Assembly (NCBI RefSeq): GCF_014207565.1
Contig: NZ_JACHGJ010000001.1
Span: 62,001-126,000, forward strand
Source of the DNA: Spirochaeta isovalerica
GTDB taxonomy: Bacteria; Spirochaetota; Spirochaetia; DSM-2461
Direction of reading: 5' to 3'
DNA: 64,000 bases
The notes beneath the pieces are model-generated. The model did no database searches and was not told the origin of the DNA. It was given only the letters and a program-made list of their open reading frames with translations. Below are positions 17,823-26,062 of this stretch, piece after piece; position 1 is the stretch's first letter, and each line of letters starts with the position of its first letter. Position numbers and translations under genes: made by a program.

Positions 17823-20465
17823 ATGAAAGCAGTTGAACTAGATAAAACCTACAATCCGAAAGATTTTGAGGACCGGTTATATAAATTCTGGGAAGATAAG
17901 GGATATTTCAAACCCGCAGGTGATAAGGACAAAGATCCTTTTACTATCGTCATTCCTCCTCCCAACGTCACCGGCGTTCTCCATATGGGACACGGATTGA
18001 ACAACAGCCTTCAGGATATACTTATCCGTTACAACCGTATGCAGGGCCGTCCGACTCTGTGGGTTCCCGGTACGGATCACGCCGGTATCGCCACGCAGAA
18101 TGTCGTTGAGAGAAAGCTTAAGGAAAAGGGATTGGGGCGCCACGATCTCGGACGCGATAAATTCATAGAAGAAACATGGAAGGTTAAAGATAACCATCAT
18201 GCCATCATTACCGATCAGCTCAAGAAGATCGGCGCTTCCTGCGACTGGTCGCGCGAGCGTTTCACTCTCGACGATGGATTGTCTGATGCTGTAAAAAAAG
18301 TTTTCGTCGATCTTTATAAGAAAGATCTGATCTATAAGGGGGAGTACCTGGTCAACTGGTGTCCCTCCTGCGGAACCGCCCTGGCTGACGATGAGGTAGA
18401 CCACGAAGAGAAGGCGGGAAAACTGTATCACTACAGATACCCTCTGTCAGACGGCAGCGGCGCCATTGAAATCGCCACGACAAGACCGGAAACTATGTTC
18501 GGAGATACAGCTGTTGCCGTGCATCCCGAAGACGATAGATATAAGCACCTGATCGGCAAAACCGTCGATCTGCCGCTGACCGGCCGTAAAATACCCATAA
18601 TCGCCGACTCTTACTGTAAGATGGAATTCGGTACCGGTGCGGTAAAAATCACTCCGGCTCATGACCCCAACGACTGGGATATCGGTAACAGACACGATCT
18701 GGAGAGAATCAATATTCTCAATCCCGATGCCACGCTCAATGATAACGTCCCGGAACAGTTCCGCGGAATGGATGTCAAAACAGCCCGCAAAGCCACTATT
18801 GAAGCGTTGAAAGAAGCCGGTGTCTATAAAGATGATGAAGAGCAGCCTCACCAGGTTGGGCACTGCTACAGATGCAAAACTGTCGTCGAGCCCTATATGT
18901 CGGAGCAGTGGTTCGTCCGCATGGCTCCTCTCGCCGAAAAGGCGCTGAAAGCCTGGGAAGACGGCGAAATCAGATTCTATCCCCAGAAATGGGAGAACAC
19001 ATACAAGCACTGGCTGACGGGTATCCGCGACTGGTGTATTTCCAGACAGCTCTGGTGGGGTCACAGAATCCCCGTCTGGTACTGCGAAGACTGCGGTGAG
19101 ATGATCGTCTCCGAAGATGATGTAACCAGCTGTACGAAATGTAAATCTGCCAATCTGAAGCAGGATAAGGATGTTCTCGATACGTGGTTCAGTTCCTGGC
19201 TCTGGCCTTTCTCCACTTTGGGATGGCCTGAAAAAACGCCTGATCTGGAGCAGTTCTATCCCACGACCTCTCTGGTTACAGCCTATGATATCATTTTCTT
19301 CTGGGTCGCCAGAATGATAATGGCCGGAATCGAGTTTACCGGACAGGTTCCCTTCCGGGATATTTACATTCATCAGCTGATCCGGGACAAGCAGGGACGG
19401 AAAATGTCAAAATCCCTGGGTAACGGCATCGACCCTCTCGATGTTGTCGATCAGTACGGATCCGATGCCATGAAATTCACACTGGCCTATCTCTCGGCTC
19501 AGGGACAGGATATCCTGATGGATATGGAGACGGTAAAAATCGGTTCCAAATTCTGCAACAAGGTCTGGAACGCTTCCCGTTATATCCTGATGAATCTCGA
19601 AGGGCGGACCATGCTCGATAAAACGGCTATCGAGAAAAAAGCCATCGATCAGTGGATTTACCATAAACTCAATGAAACGGTAAAAACCGTTGGCGCCGCC
19701 ATGGAAGCTTACCGCTTCGATGATATGGGACACGCTGTGTATGAATACTTCTGGAATGATTTCTGCGACTGGTACGTTGAAGCGTCCAAGCTCTATCTCT
19801 ACGACGATGATGATAGCGAAAAGGACAGAGCGGCAACCATGCTGATCGCCGTTCTCGAAGAGTCGCTCAAGCTTCTCCATCCCTTTATTCCCTTTGTGAC
19901 CGAAGAGATTTATCAGAAACTCCCCGGAGCCGGAGAGGCTATCATTGTGGAGAGGTATCCCGAATACAGCGAAGAGAAAGCAAACGGTGAAGTTGAAGCG
20001 TCCTTCAGTATTCTGAAAGATATTGTTCAGGCGGTTAGAACGGTCCGTTCCGAATTCACGGTTCCTCCCGCAAAGAAAATCAGAGTCAAGGTTAAGGTCG
20101 ACTCAGAGCAGAAAGCTTTTATGGAAAGCGAGAGCGATGTTATCGCCATGCTTGTCAAGTCGGATGATTTTGAAATTCTCGATAGTTCTGTTACACCCGA
20201 TGGAGCTGTTGCTTCTGTTGGAAAGGGTTTTGAGGCATTTGTCTTTATCCGTGATGCAATCGATGTTGATAAGGAAATCGATAAACTGAAAAAGAATATT
20301 GAAAAAGCTGAGAAAAACAGGGCCGGTACGGAAAAGAAACTGTCTAATGAGAATTTCGTTTCCCGGGCGCCTGAGGATGTTATCGCCAAGGAAAAAGAGA
20401 AACTCGCTGAGTTTACCGATGCCATTACAAAGATGAAGAAGCATCTGGCTGATCTGGAAGGCTAA
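17823..20465 (+). CDS. valS: Valyl-tRNA synthetase
   Basis: An 880-residue class I synthetase. The N-terminal PPPNVTGVLHMGHGL contains the HIGH motif, GRKMSKSLGNGIDP the KMSKS loop, and TTRPETMFGDTAVAVHP the editing-domain signature that clears mischarged threonine. CysX2Cys pairs around residues 420-445 (YCEDCGE, CTKCKSAN) form a zinc site in the insert. The last ~70 residues form the ValRS C-terminal coiled coil that contacts tRNA. It starts at ATG 17823 after AAGGA. A terminator follows 20 bases after the stop. Confidence 0.97.
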   Translation: MKAVELDKTYNPKDFEDRLYKFWEDKGYFKPAGDKDKDPFTIVIPPPNVTGVLHMGHGLNNSLQDILIRYNRMQGRPTLWVPGTDHAGIATQNVVERKLKEKGLGRHDLGRDKFIEETWKVKDNHHAIITDQLKKIGASCDWSRERFTLDDGLSDAVKKVFVDLYKKDLIYKGEYLVNWCPSCGTALADDEVDHEEKAGKLYHYRYPLSDGSGAIEIATTRPETMFGDTAVAVHPEDDRYKHLIGKTVDLPLTGRKIPIIADSYCKMEFGTGAVKITPAHDPNDWDIGNRHDLERINILNPDATLNDNVPEQFRGMDVKTARKATIEALKEAGVYKDDEEQPHQVGHCYRCKTVVEPYMSEQWFVRMAPLAEKALKAWEDGEIRFYPQKWENTYKHWLTGIRDWCISRQLWWGHRIPVWYCEDCGEMIVSEDDVTSCTKCKSANLKQDKDVLDTWFSSWLWPFSTLGWPEKTPDLEQFYPTTSLVTAYDIIFFWVARMIMAGIEFTGQVPFRDIYIHQLIRDKQGRKMSKSLGNGIDPLDVVDQYGSDAMKFTLAYLSAQGQDILMDMETVKIGSKFCNKVWNASRYILMNLEGRTMLDKTAIEKKAIDQWIYHKLNETVKTVGAAMEAYRFDDMGHAVYEYFWNDFCDWYVEASKLYLYDDDDSEKDRAATMLIAVLEESLKLLHPFIPFVTEEIYQKLPGAGEAIIVERYPEYSEEKANGEVEASFSILKDIVQAVRTVRSEFTVPPAKKIRVKVKVDSEQKAFMESESDVIAMLVKSDDFEILDSSVTPDGAVASVGKGFEAFVFIRDAIDVDKEIDKLKKNIEKAEKNRAGTEKKLSNENFVSRAPEDVIAKEKEKLAEFTDAITKMKKHLADLEG

Positions 20466-20484
20466 AGAAAGATAAACACTACGA

Positions 20485-20520
20485 ACCGGCAATATTGACT
20501 GAATATTGCCGGTTTTTTTT
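20485..20520 (+). terminator. Rho-independent terminator after valS
   Basis: A perfect 12-base stem, ACCGGCAATATT (20485-20496) with AATATTGCCGGT (20502-20513), loop GACTG, followed by a T-run to 20520. Confidence 0.95.
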
Positions 20521-20676
20521 ATCTTTTATTGTGAAGCAAAATTCACCAATCAGTAAAAAAAAAGAACTGATACAGAGGATCCCTGTTCTTTATATATGAT
20601 TTTTAGAAAAAGACTGTTGTTGCGGAGTCATCTTTTCATCGTTCGGTTCATTTTTACATAACAGTTTTTTTGACTA

Positions 20677-20705
20677 TTGACAAATGGATTTCAGAGGCAT
20701 ATAAA
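20677..20705 (+). promoter_or_regulatory. Promoter of the EIIA/cation-transport operon
   Basis: Consensus TTGACA (20677-20682) and TATAAA (20700-20705) with a 17-base spacer, 32 bases before the first operon ATG. The 155 bases between the valS terminator and this promoter hold a weak inverted repeat around a GGATCC core but no gene I can support. Confidence 0.82.
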
Positions 20706-20737
20706 AGAATATAAAGGAAAATAGGGGTTTTTAAAGT

Positions 20738-21187
20738 ATGAAACTCAAAGACTGGATAAAAAAAGATCAGTGCATGGTACTTCAGAGCACGACCAAAACA
20801 GAAACAATTCTTGAAATGCTCGATGTTATAGCCACCACAGGTAAAATCGGGGATATGGAAAATCTGAAAAAAGAGATTTTTTACAGGGAACAGATTATGA
20901 GCACAGGAATCGGTCAGGGGCTGGCGGTTCCCCATGTTAGATTCGACGGGGCCAGGGAACCGATTGTTCTCATTGGAACGAAAGCGGAAGGGCTGTCCGA
21001 TTATGAATCGCTCGATAATGCCCCTGTAAGAATTGTCGTTATGATTATCGTCGGTGCGGAACAGCATCGGGAATACTTGAGAATCCTCTCTCTCGTAGCC
21101 CATAAACTCAAAGACCATGCTTTTCAGGAAGAGCTTTTAAAAGCGGAAAACGGCGAAGATATGGCTTTGCTCATAGCCGGAGAATAA
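20738..21187 (+). CDS. PTS EIIA domain protein (fructose/nitrogen type)
   Basis: A 149-residue stand-alone EIIA domain of the PTS_EIIA_2 family. The phosphorylatable His is at residue 66 in GIGQGLAVPHVRFDG. No EIIB or EIIC gene is nearby. It is the first gene of an operon whose other members are a CPA2 antiporter, an EIIA-CBS protein and an ArsB/NhaD-type transporter, with 1-6 base gaps. This suggests a regulatory EIIA-Ntr-like role, relaying phosphate status to ion transport rather than importing sugar (inference from context). Confidence 0.88.
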   Translation: MKLKDWIKKDQCMVLQSTTKTETILEMLDVIATTGKIGDMENLKKEIFYREQIMSTGIGQGLAVPHVRFDGAREPIVLIGTKAEGLSDYESLDNAPVRIVVMIIVGAEQHREYLRILSLVAHKLKDHAFQEELLKAENGEDMALLIAGE

Positions 21188-21188
21188 G

Positions 21189-22856
21189 ATGGAAATAGAT
21201 ATACACTCAATTAATATGATACTCCTTCTCGGAGTCGTTCTTTTCGGCGGGACTTTAACCGGCAGACTTTTTCAGAAATGGAAAATTCCCCAAGTGGTCG
21301 GCTATATCGGACTGGGTCTGATTCTCGGCCAGACGGGGCTGAATATAATTAATGGCAAGATCATTACCAGCCTGCGCCCTTTCAGCACCTTCGCCCTGGG
21401 ACTCATCGGTTTTATGATCGGTGGTGAATTAAAGATCCAGACCATTAAAAAATTCGGAAAACAGTTTGTCACCATACTCTTGCTGGAATCTCTCAGTGCT
21501 TTTGTCGTGGTGTTTATCTTCATCACATCCCTGTCTTTCTTCTTTTTTAAAGATATGCGCATCGCCCTATCGCTTGGATTGCTGATGGGTGCCATTTCGT
21601 CCGCCACGGCACCGGCTGCCACAACAGATGTTCTCTGGGAGAACAAGACGAGAGGCCCTCTGACCACTATTATACTGGGAATCGTGGCCATGGATGATGC
21701 TGTATCCCTTCTGCTTTTTGCAGTCGCTACCAGTGTCGCGGGTATACTGACTGGACAGGATGGCGGGAGCCTTCTCGCCAGTCTGGGAGGACTCGCCTGG
21801 GAAATCGGTATATCCGTCGCACTGGGTGCAGGGCTCGGATTTCTGCTGTATATCATTATCCGCGGATTCGTAGATGAAGATAAAATCCTGGCTTTTTCGA
21901 TCGGGGCCATTCTGCTTTTGATAGGTTTGGCGCAGTCTCTTGCTGTCGATGTCATTCTCGCTACGATGGCCATGGGATTTTTCATTTCAAATTTTGCTCC
22001 CAGGAGAAGCAAGGAAACCTTTCACCTCGTTGAAAAATTCACTCCGCCTGTTTATGTTCTCTTTTTCGTAATGGTGGGCGCCACGCTCAATGTGAAAGGT
22101 TTAACTTTTGTCACGGTTTCTATGGCCCTGGTCTATCTGGTCGGGAGAATGGGAGGTAAAACAGCGGGAAGCATCATCGGCGCTCTGTTGTCGAAGGCTC
22201 CCGGTTCAGTCAGAAAATATCTGCCCTTATGTCTTTTCAGTCAGGCGGGTGTCGCAATCGGACTTTCCATTGTCGCCGGCCAGACATTTCCGGGCGTAAT
22301 CGGCGATACCATTGTTCTGGTCGTTACGGCTACTACTTTCGTCGTTCAGATCATCGGTCCGGCCTCAGTAAAATACGCCGTTTCGAAAGCCGGAGAGGTG
22401 GGACTCAACATTTCCGAGCAGGATCTGATCCGGCAGAGCAGGGGGGCGGATCTGGCCGATGCGGATATACCTGTTATAGGGGAAGGCGAAAACCTCAGAT
22501 CCATTCTCAATATTTTCGCTACGAGGGATAACCTTTATTACCCTGTATCGGATAAGGATAACAGGCTGATGGGAATTCTCTCAATCGAGAAACTCAAAGA
22601 TACCTTTATCGCTTCTGATCTTTCCGATTATCTTCTGGCTCATGATATAATGGACAAAGTAAACTATACTGCGAGTATGGATACAGAAGCTGCGGAAATA
22701 TACTCCATTTTCCAGAAAAGCCATGTGGCTTCCATCCCTGTTGTGGATAAGGATGGCAAAGTGGAGGGAATGATAGAATACAGAAGAATGCAGCAGCATC
22801 TTTCCAGGCGTCTTTCCGAATTAAAAGAAAAAGCCAGGAGGATGGAAGAGGAGTAA
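21189..22856 (+). CDS. CPA2-type cation/proton antiporter with CBS pair
   Basis: A 555-residue protein. Residues 1-395 form about 12 membrane helices of the monovalent cation:proton antiporter-2 family (IPQVVGYIGLGLILGQTGL, ALGLIGFMIGGELK, ATAPAATTDVLWE, AMDDAVSLLLFA). The AMDDA motif carries the conserved Asp pair of electrogenic exchangers. Residues about 415-555 hold a CBS pair (NLYYPVSDKDNRLMGILSI; KSHVASIPVVDKDGKVEGMI), usually an adenine-nucleotide or cation sensor. It starts one base after the EIIA gene stop and ends 4 bases before the EIIA-CBS gene. Confidence 0.92.
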   Translation: MEIDIHSINMILLLGVVLFGGTLTGRLFQKWKIPQVVGYIGLGLILGQTGLNIINGKIITSLRPFSTFALGLIGFMIGGELKIQTIKKFGKQFVTILLLESLSAFVVVFIFITSLSFFFFKDMRIALSLGLLMGAISSATAPAATTDVLWENKTRGPLTTIILGIVAMDDAVSLLLFAVATSVAGILTGQDGGSLLASLGGLAWEIGISVALGAGLGFLLYIIIRGFVDEDKILAFSIGAILLLIGLAQSLAVDVILATMAMGFFISNFAPRRSKETFHLVEKFTPPVYVLFFVMVGATLNVKGLTFVTVSMALVYLVGRMGGKTAGSIIGALLSKAPGSVRKYLPLCLFSQAGVAIGLSIVAGQTFPGVIGDTIVLVVTATTFVVQIIGPASVKYAVSKAGEVGLNISEQDLIRQSRGADLADADIPVIGEGENLRSILNIFATRDNLYYPVSDKDNRLMGILSIEKLKDTFIASDLSDYLLAHDIMDKVNYTASMDTEAAEIYSIFQKSHVASIPVVDKDGKVEGMIEYRRMQQHLSRRLSELKEKARRMEEE

Positions 22857-22860
22857 CACT

Positions 22861-23751
22861 ATGAAACTGGGATCATTCATCGATAAAAGAGCCATTCTGG
22901 CGGGAGATCACTTCGATCACTATTACGACGCCATAGACGCTCTGATTGATATTTTCGGCAAGCTGGATCTTCTTCCCGTCTCCACAGCCGAAGTCAAAGA
23001 CAAGGTCCGGGAGCGGGAAGCCCAGGGGACAACGGTTCTTCCTACTGGCGTGGCCATTCCCCATGCGAGAATTGAAGGATTCCAGGACCTGCTGATCGGT
23101 GTCTGGATCCCGGAAGAGCCGCTTAAGACAGAACAGGGGGAAATAGGCATTCTCTTTTTCTTTCTCACTTCTCAGGTTGGTTCTCTCAATTATCTTCCCA
23201 TCCTCTCTTCCATTGCCAGGAGCTGCAGCAAAGATAACTTCCCCTATAATCTCAAGGGAATGAATATACATCAGATTCAGGATTATTTTAACGGGATGGT
23301 GTTCCGCAAAGAGCTGACGGTCGAAGATATTATGACTCCGGATCCGGTAACCTGCAGCAAGGATACGACTCTCGAGGAACTGCTGGATCTTTTCTTTGAA
23401 AAAGGACTCAGTTATATTCCTGTTATCGATGAAAAAAACAGGCAGATCGGAGAAGTCACAATCAAGGATGTTCTCTCCGAAGGGGTTCCCGATTATATAA
23501 AACGGTTGGGAAATGTCCGTTTTCTCAAGACGCTGGAGCCTTTCGAGGCATTGCTGAGAAATGAGAAAACCATTCTTGTTAAAGATATCATGAGGCCATG
23601 CAACAGAGGGCTTCCCAAGGAAGCATCCATAATCGAAGCGGTTTCCAACATCAGTTCCAAAGGGTACAGGCATCTGCCTATTTTCGACGGCAAGGAGCTG
23701 ATCGGGCTGGTAAGCGAAACCGACATTCTGCATAAGGTTTTAAGGGGTTAG
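22861..23751 (+). CDS. PTS EIIA domain fused to a CBS pair
   Basis: Residues 1-150 are a second EIIA domain, with His68 in LPTGVAIPHARIEG. Residues about 155-296 are two CBS motifs (TVEDIMTPDPVTCSKDTTL, LSYIPVIDEKNRQIGEV; LVKDIMRPCNRG, YRHLPIFDGKELIGLVSE). The fusion joins a PTS phosphorylation site to an adenylate-type sensor on one soluble protein. Sitting between two cation transporters, it is probably their cytoplasmic regulator; the direct target is unknown. The two EIIA domains of this operon differ clearly in sequence, so they are not recent duplicates. Confidence 0.9.
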   Translation: MKLGSFIDKRAILAGDHFDHYYDAIDALIDIFGKLDLLPVSTAEVKDKVREREAQGTTVLPTGVAIPHARIEGFQDLLIGVWIPEEPLKTEQGEIGILFFFLTSQVGSLNYLPILSSIARSCSKDNFPYNLKGMNIHQIQDYFNGMVFRKELTVEDIMTPDPVTCSKDTTLEELLDLFFEKGLSYIPVIDEKNRQIGEVTIKDVLSEGVPDYIKRLGNVRFLKTLEPFEALLRNEKTILVKDIMRPCNRGLPKEASIIEAVSNISSKGYRHLPIFDGKELIGLVSETDILHKVLRG

Positions 23752-23757
23752 TTTTCT

Positions 23758-25035
23758 ATGTTTCATCTGGTCATAGGTGTCGTATTTTTTGTTCTCCTTT
23801 TTGTACTCATATCACTGGAGGTGGTAAATAAAACAATACTGGCTATACTCGGTGCAGTTTTGTTTATCGCAACGGGAATCATCAATGAACATGCCGCCTA
23901 TGCTGAAATAGATTGGAATGTAATTTTCCTTCTAATCGGGATGATGGTAATCGTCGGTATTACCAAAGGATCGGGGCTTTTCCAGTACATCGCTATAAAA
24001 TCTGCAAAAATCGTCAATGGCGATCCCGTTAAAATACTCATTCTGTTTTCCCTGATTACGGCGCTCTTATCCGCTTTGCTGGACAATGTCACGACAGTTC
24101 TCATATTAACTCCCGTCATTATTCTGATTTCCGTCGAGATGGGACTGAGTCCCGTTCCCTATATCATCAGTTCGACACTGGCTTCCAATATCGGCGGGAT
24201 GGCAACTTTGATAGGGGATCCCCCCAATATCATGATCGGCAGCGCGGCGAGACTGGGATTTCACGACTTCCTGATCAATCTGGGGCCTCTTGTTCTTATC
24301 TTGCTTGTCGTTCACAGTCTGACCATCTACCTCCTGTTCAGTAATAAACTCAATGTCAGCATGGAAAGGCGGGCCAGAATCATGGAGTTCGATGAAAATG
24401 CATCGATCAGTGACAAAGCTCTTCTTATCAAAAGTCTGGCTGTCATGGCCCTGGTGCTCATTATGTTTCTTCTCCATGGCGTAACGGGACTCGAGCCTTC
24501 CACAATCGCCCTGGGAGGAGCGGCGCTCCTGATGCTCCTGGTCGGAGGCGAAGAGGTCGAGGAGTTTTTTCATGAGGTGGAATGGTCTACCATTTTCTTC
24601 TTTATCGGTCTCTTTATCATGGTTGGCGGCCTGGTCGAACTGGGAGTTATTAATTATCTCGCTGTGAAATACCTTCAGCTGACAAAAGGAAATGTCCTGC
24701 TGACCGCCGAATCCATTATCTGGGTCAGTGGGTTCCTCTCGGCATTTCTCGATAATATTCCCTATGTGGCAACCATGATTCCCCTGGTTGAAAACCTGGG
24801 TGAACATATCGGTCAGATCGCTGTTCAGCCTGTCTGGTGGTCACTCGCTATCGGTGCCTGTCTCGGCGGGAACGGCACGCTGATCGGAGCGTCGGCCAAT
24901 GTCGTCAGCGCGGGGATTTCCAGCCGGAGCGGATACAAAATCAGCTTTATGGATTTTACCAGGTACGGAATGATTTCCATGATCAGCACGCTCCTTGTTT
25001 CATCTTTCTATGTATATTTGCGATACCTGATCTGA
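23758..25035 (+). CDS. ArsB/NhaD-type ion transporter
   Basis: A 425-residue membrane protein with the inverted two-fold repeat of the ArsB/NhaD (SLC13-like ion transporter) superfamily. The first half shows LLDNVTTVLILTP and NIGGMATLIGDPPNIMIGS, the second LDNIPYVATMIPL and GGNGTLIGASANVV. The family includes Na+/H+ antiporters (NhaD), arsenite pumps and P-protein-like exchangers. The operon partners (EIIA, CPA2 antiporter) favour a cation exchanger over an arsenite pump, and no arsR, arsA or arsC is present. It is the last gene of the operon, convergent with the DUF6062 gene. Confidence 0.88.
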   Translation: MFHLVIGVVFFVLLFVLISLEVVNKTILAILGAVLFIATGIINEHAAYAEIDWNVIFLLIGMMVIVGITKGSGLFQYIAIKSAKIVNGDPVKILILFSLITALLSALLDNVTTVLILTPVIILISVEMGLSPVPYIISSTLASNIGGMATLIGDPPNIMIGSAARLGFHDFLINLGPLVLILLVVHSLTIYLLFSNKLNVSMERRARIMEFDENASISDKALLIKSLAVMALVLIMFLLHGVTGLEPSTIALGGAALLMLLVGGEEVEEFFHEVEWSTIFFFIGLFIMVGGLVELGVINYLAVKYLQLTKGNVLLTAESIIWVSGFLSAFLDNIPYVATMIPLVENLGEHIGQIAVQPVWWSLAIGACLGGNGTLIGASANVVSAGISSRSGYKISFMDFTRYGMISMISTLLVSSFYVYLRYLI

Positions 25036-25056
25036 TATTCGCACTTTGAAATAACC

Positions 25057-25815
25057 TTATTTCTTTATTTTCCTGTTGCTCCGCCCAGTCAGTTTCTGAA
25101 TCGTCCGGTAGTGAGCGTCCTCCGATGTTCCCCAGGGTTTGTCGAAATTCTGGGAATCGAATTTCTGAGTGAACCAGAGAATCTCTTTCTCAAGCCGCAG
25201 GTTGTTTTCCTCTATGAGATTGACTACCTCTTCAGTAAATTCAGCCAGTTTACCGGGAGACAGGATTTCTTCCGCCATTTTCAGCAGATCCGGAAGGTGA
25301 TGGAAGCAGAAGCCTCTTGATCTTCCAAAGACATCCCGGAATTCCTCATCAGTCTTCCACAAATGGACAATGGTAAATGTGTAGCGTTTGAGAGTGTAAT
25401 CAATTCTATCGCAGATCATACAGGACTCTTCATGACCTGATAGGTGCTTTTCAAGGTCCGATATTGAGGACATAAGCTTTCTGGGTTTCAGAGGACCCAA
25501 TTTCCCTGAAGCTTTAGCCGCTTCCGACTTAAGCGATTTTAAATAGGGGCGGAGAAGTTCCATTCTCTTTTCCAGATGGGTATGAGTCATCAGTCCCAGC
25601 CCATGGTTGCTTCTCTCGGCAAGGAGTCCGGTAAAATGGTCCGGACAAAAACCGGTTTTATTGACTTCGACTCTCGTTTCCGGATTCATAACCGAGCTGC
25701 CCAGGTAAAATTTGAGATATCGTTCTTCCGCCTTTTCGGCCAGATCGCAGATGGGGCATTCCGTATCTTCTTTGAAAGCATCCCAGACAGGTATTGTTTC
25801 GAGCTTGTATTTCAT
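25057..25815 (-). CDS. DUF6062 family protein
   Basis: A 252-residue soluble protein with two similar halves. Each has a CxxC pair and a distant C-x2-H: CPICDLAEK with GFCPDHF, and CMICDRIDY with GFCFHHL, suggesting two zinc or other metal sites. This arrangement is that of DUF6062 proteins, found in Firmicutes and spirochaetes with no known function. No signal peptide. The ATG at 25815 is chosen; no operon partner is evident. It is convergent with the ion transporter operon. Confidence 0.8.
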   Translation of the reverse strand: MKYKLETIPVWDAFKEDTECPICDLAEKAEERYLKFYLGSSVMNPETRVEVNKTGFCPDHFTGLLAERSNHGLGLMTHTHLEKRMELLRPYLKSLKSEAAKASGKLGPLKPRKLMSSISDLEKHLSGHEESCMICDRIDYTLKRYTFTIVHLWKTDEEFRDVFGRSRGFCFHHLPDLLKMAEEILSPGKLAEFTEEVVNLIEENNLRLEKEILWFTQKFDSQNFDKPWGTSEDAHYRTIQKLTGRSNRKIKK

Positions 25816-25925
25816 CAGTTCAGTATATTCTTTTTACCTGATGAAAAAAAGTGAAAAAAATTGAGATTTTTTAGCAGAATGATCATTCTTTATACTATAG
25901 TTAATGTAGTGGGAGGTGAATGTTT

Positions 25926-25976
25926 GATGCCAGCAACTATGGAAATACGCTCTCTCCTGATTAAAAACTTTATTTA
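25926..25976 (+). CDS. Possible 16-residue micropeptide
   Basis: ATG at 25926, nine bases after GGAGG (25912-25916), opens a 16-codon frame (MPATMEIRSLLIKNFI) ending at TAG 25974-25976. A second in-frame-independent ATG at 25920 gives 14 codons (MFDASNYGNTLSPD) but is too close to the ribosome site. The short length gives no statistical support; only the excellent ribosome binding site and the position within a likely small transcript make it worth listing. Confidence 0.22.
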
Positions 25977-26017
25977 GATAATTATTGGGTTTTATAATGA
26001 GAGAGTGTTTATATATT

Positions 26018-26051
26018 GGGGTTCCGTTTCTCCGCGGAACCCCTTTTTTTT
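26018..26051 (+). terminator. Rho-independent terminator of the small transcript
   Basis: GGGGTTCCG (26018-26026) pairs with CGGAACCCC (26035-26043), followed by eight T residues (26044-26051). Read on the minus strand, no T-run follows the stem, so it is oriented for plus-strand transcription. Confidence 0.88.
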
Positions 26052-26062
26052 GTATAAAATTT

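Larger units (their letters stand above)
25891..26051 (+). ncRNA. Candidate small transcript between two minus-strand genes
   Basis: TATACT at 25891-25896 resembles a -10 box, though no good -35 at 17 bases is seen. About 20 bases on is a strong Shine-Dalgarno-like GGGAGGTG. Then comes a 10-base imperfect stem pairing ACGCTCTCTC (25947-25956) with GAGAGAGTGT (25999-26008) across an AT-rich loop, and finally a strong terminator at 26018-26051. Both flanking genes are on the opposite strand, so it is not a leader for either. It may be a small RNA or encode a very short peptide (see the next entry). No known RNA family was recognised. Confidence 0.45.

Noticed and set aside
18447-19373. Long antisense frame inside valS
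   Set aside because: It is the complement of a well-conserved synthetase coding sequence, with no ribosome site or recognisable protein.
20521-20676. Possible small gene or RNA between valS terminator and the EIIA promoter
   Set aside because: Only a short imperfect inverted repeat around GGATCC; no promoter, ribosome site or terminator pair supports a gene.
22873-23733. Long antisense frame opposite the EIIA-CBS gene
   Set aside because: The plus strand encodes a clear EIIA-CBS protein in an operon; the minus frame has no motif.
23758-25035. Arsenite efflux pump call
   Set aside because: The fold is shared by ArsB and NhaD-like exchangers and no arsenic genes are near; a cation exchanger fits the operon better.
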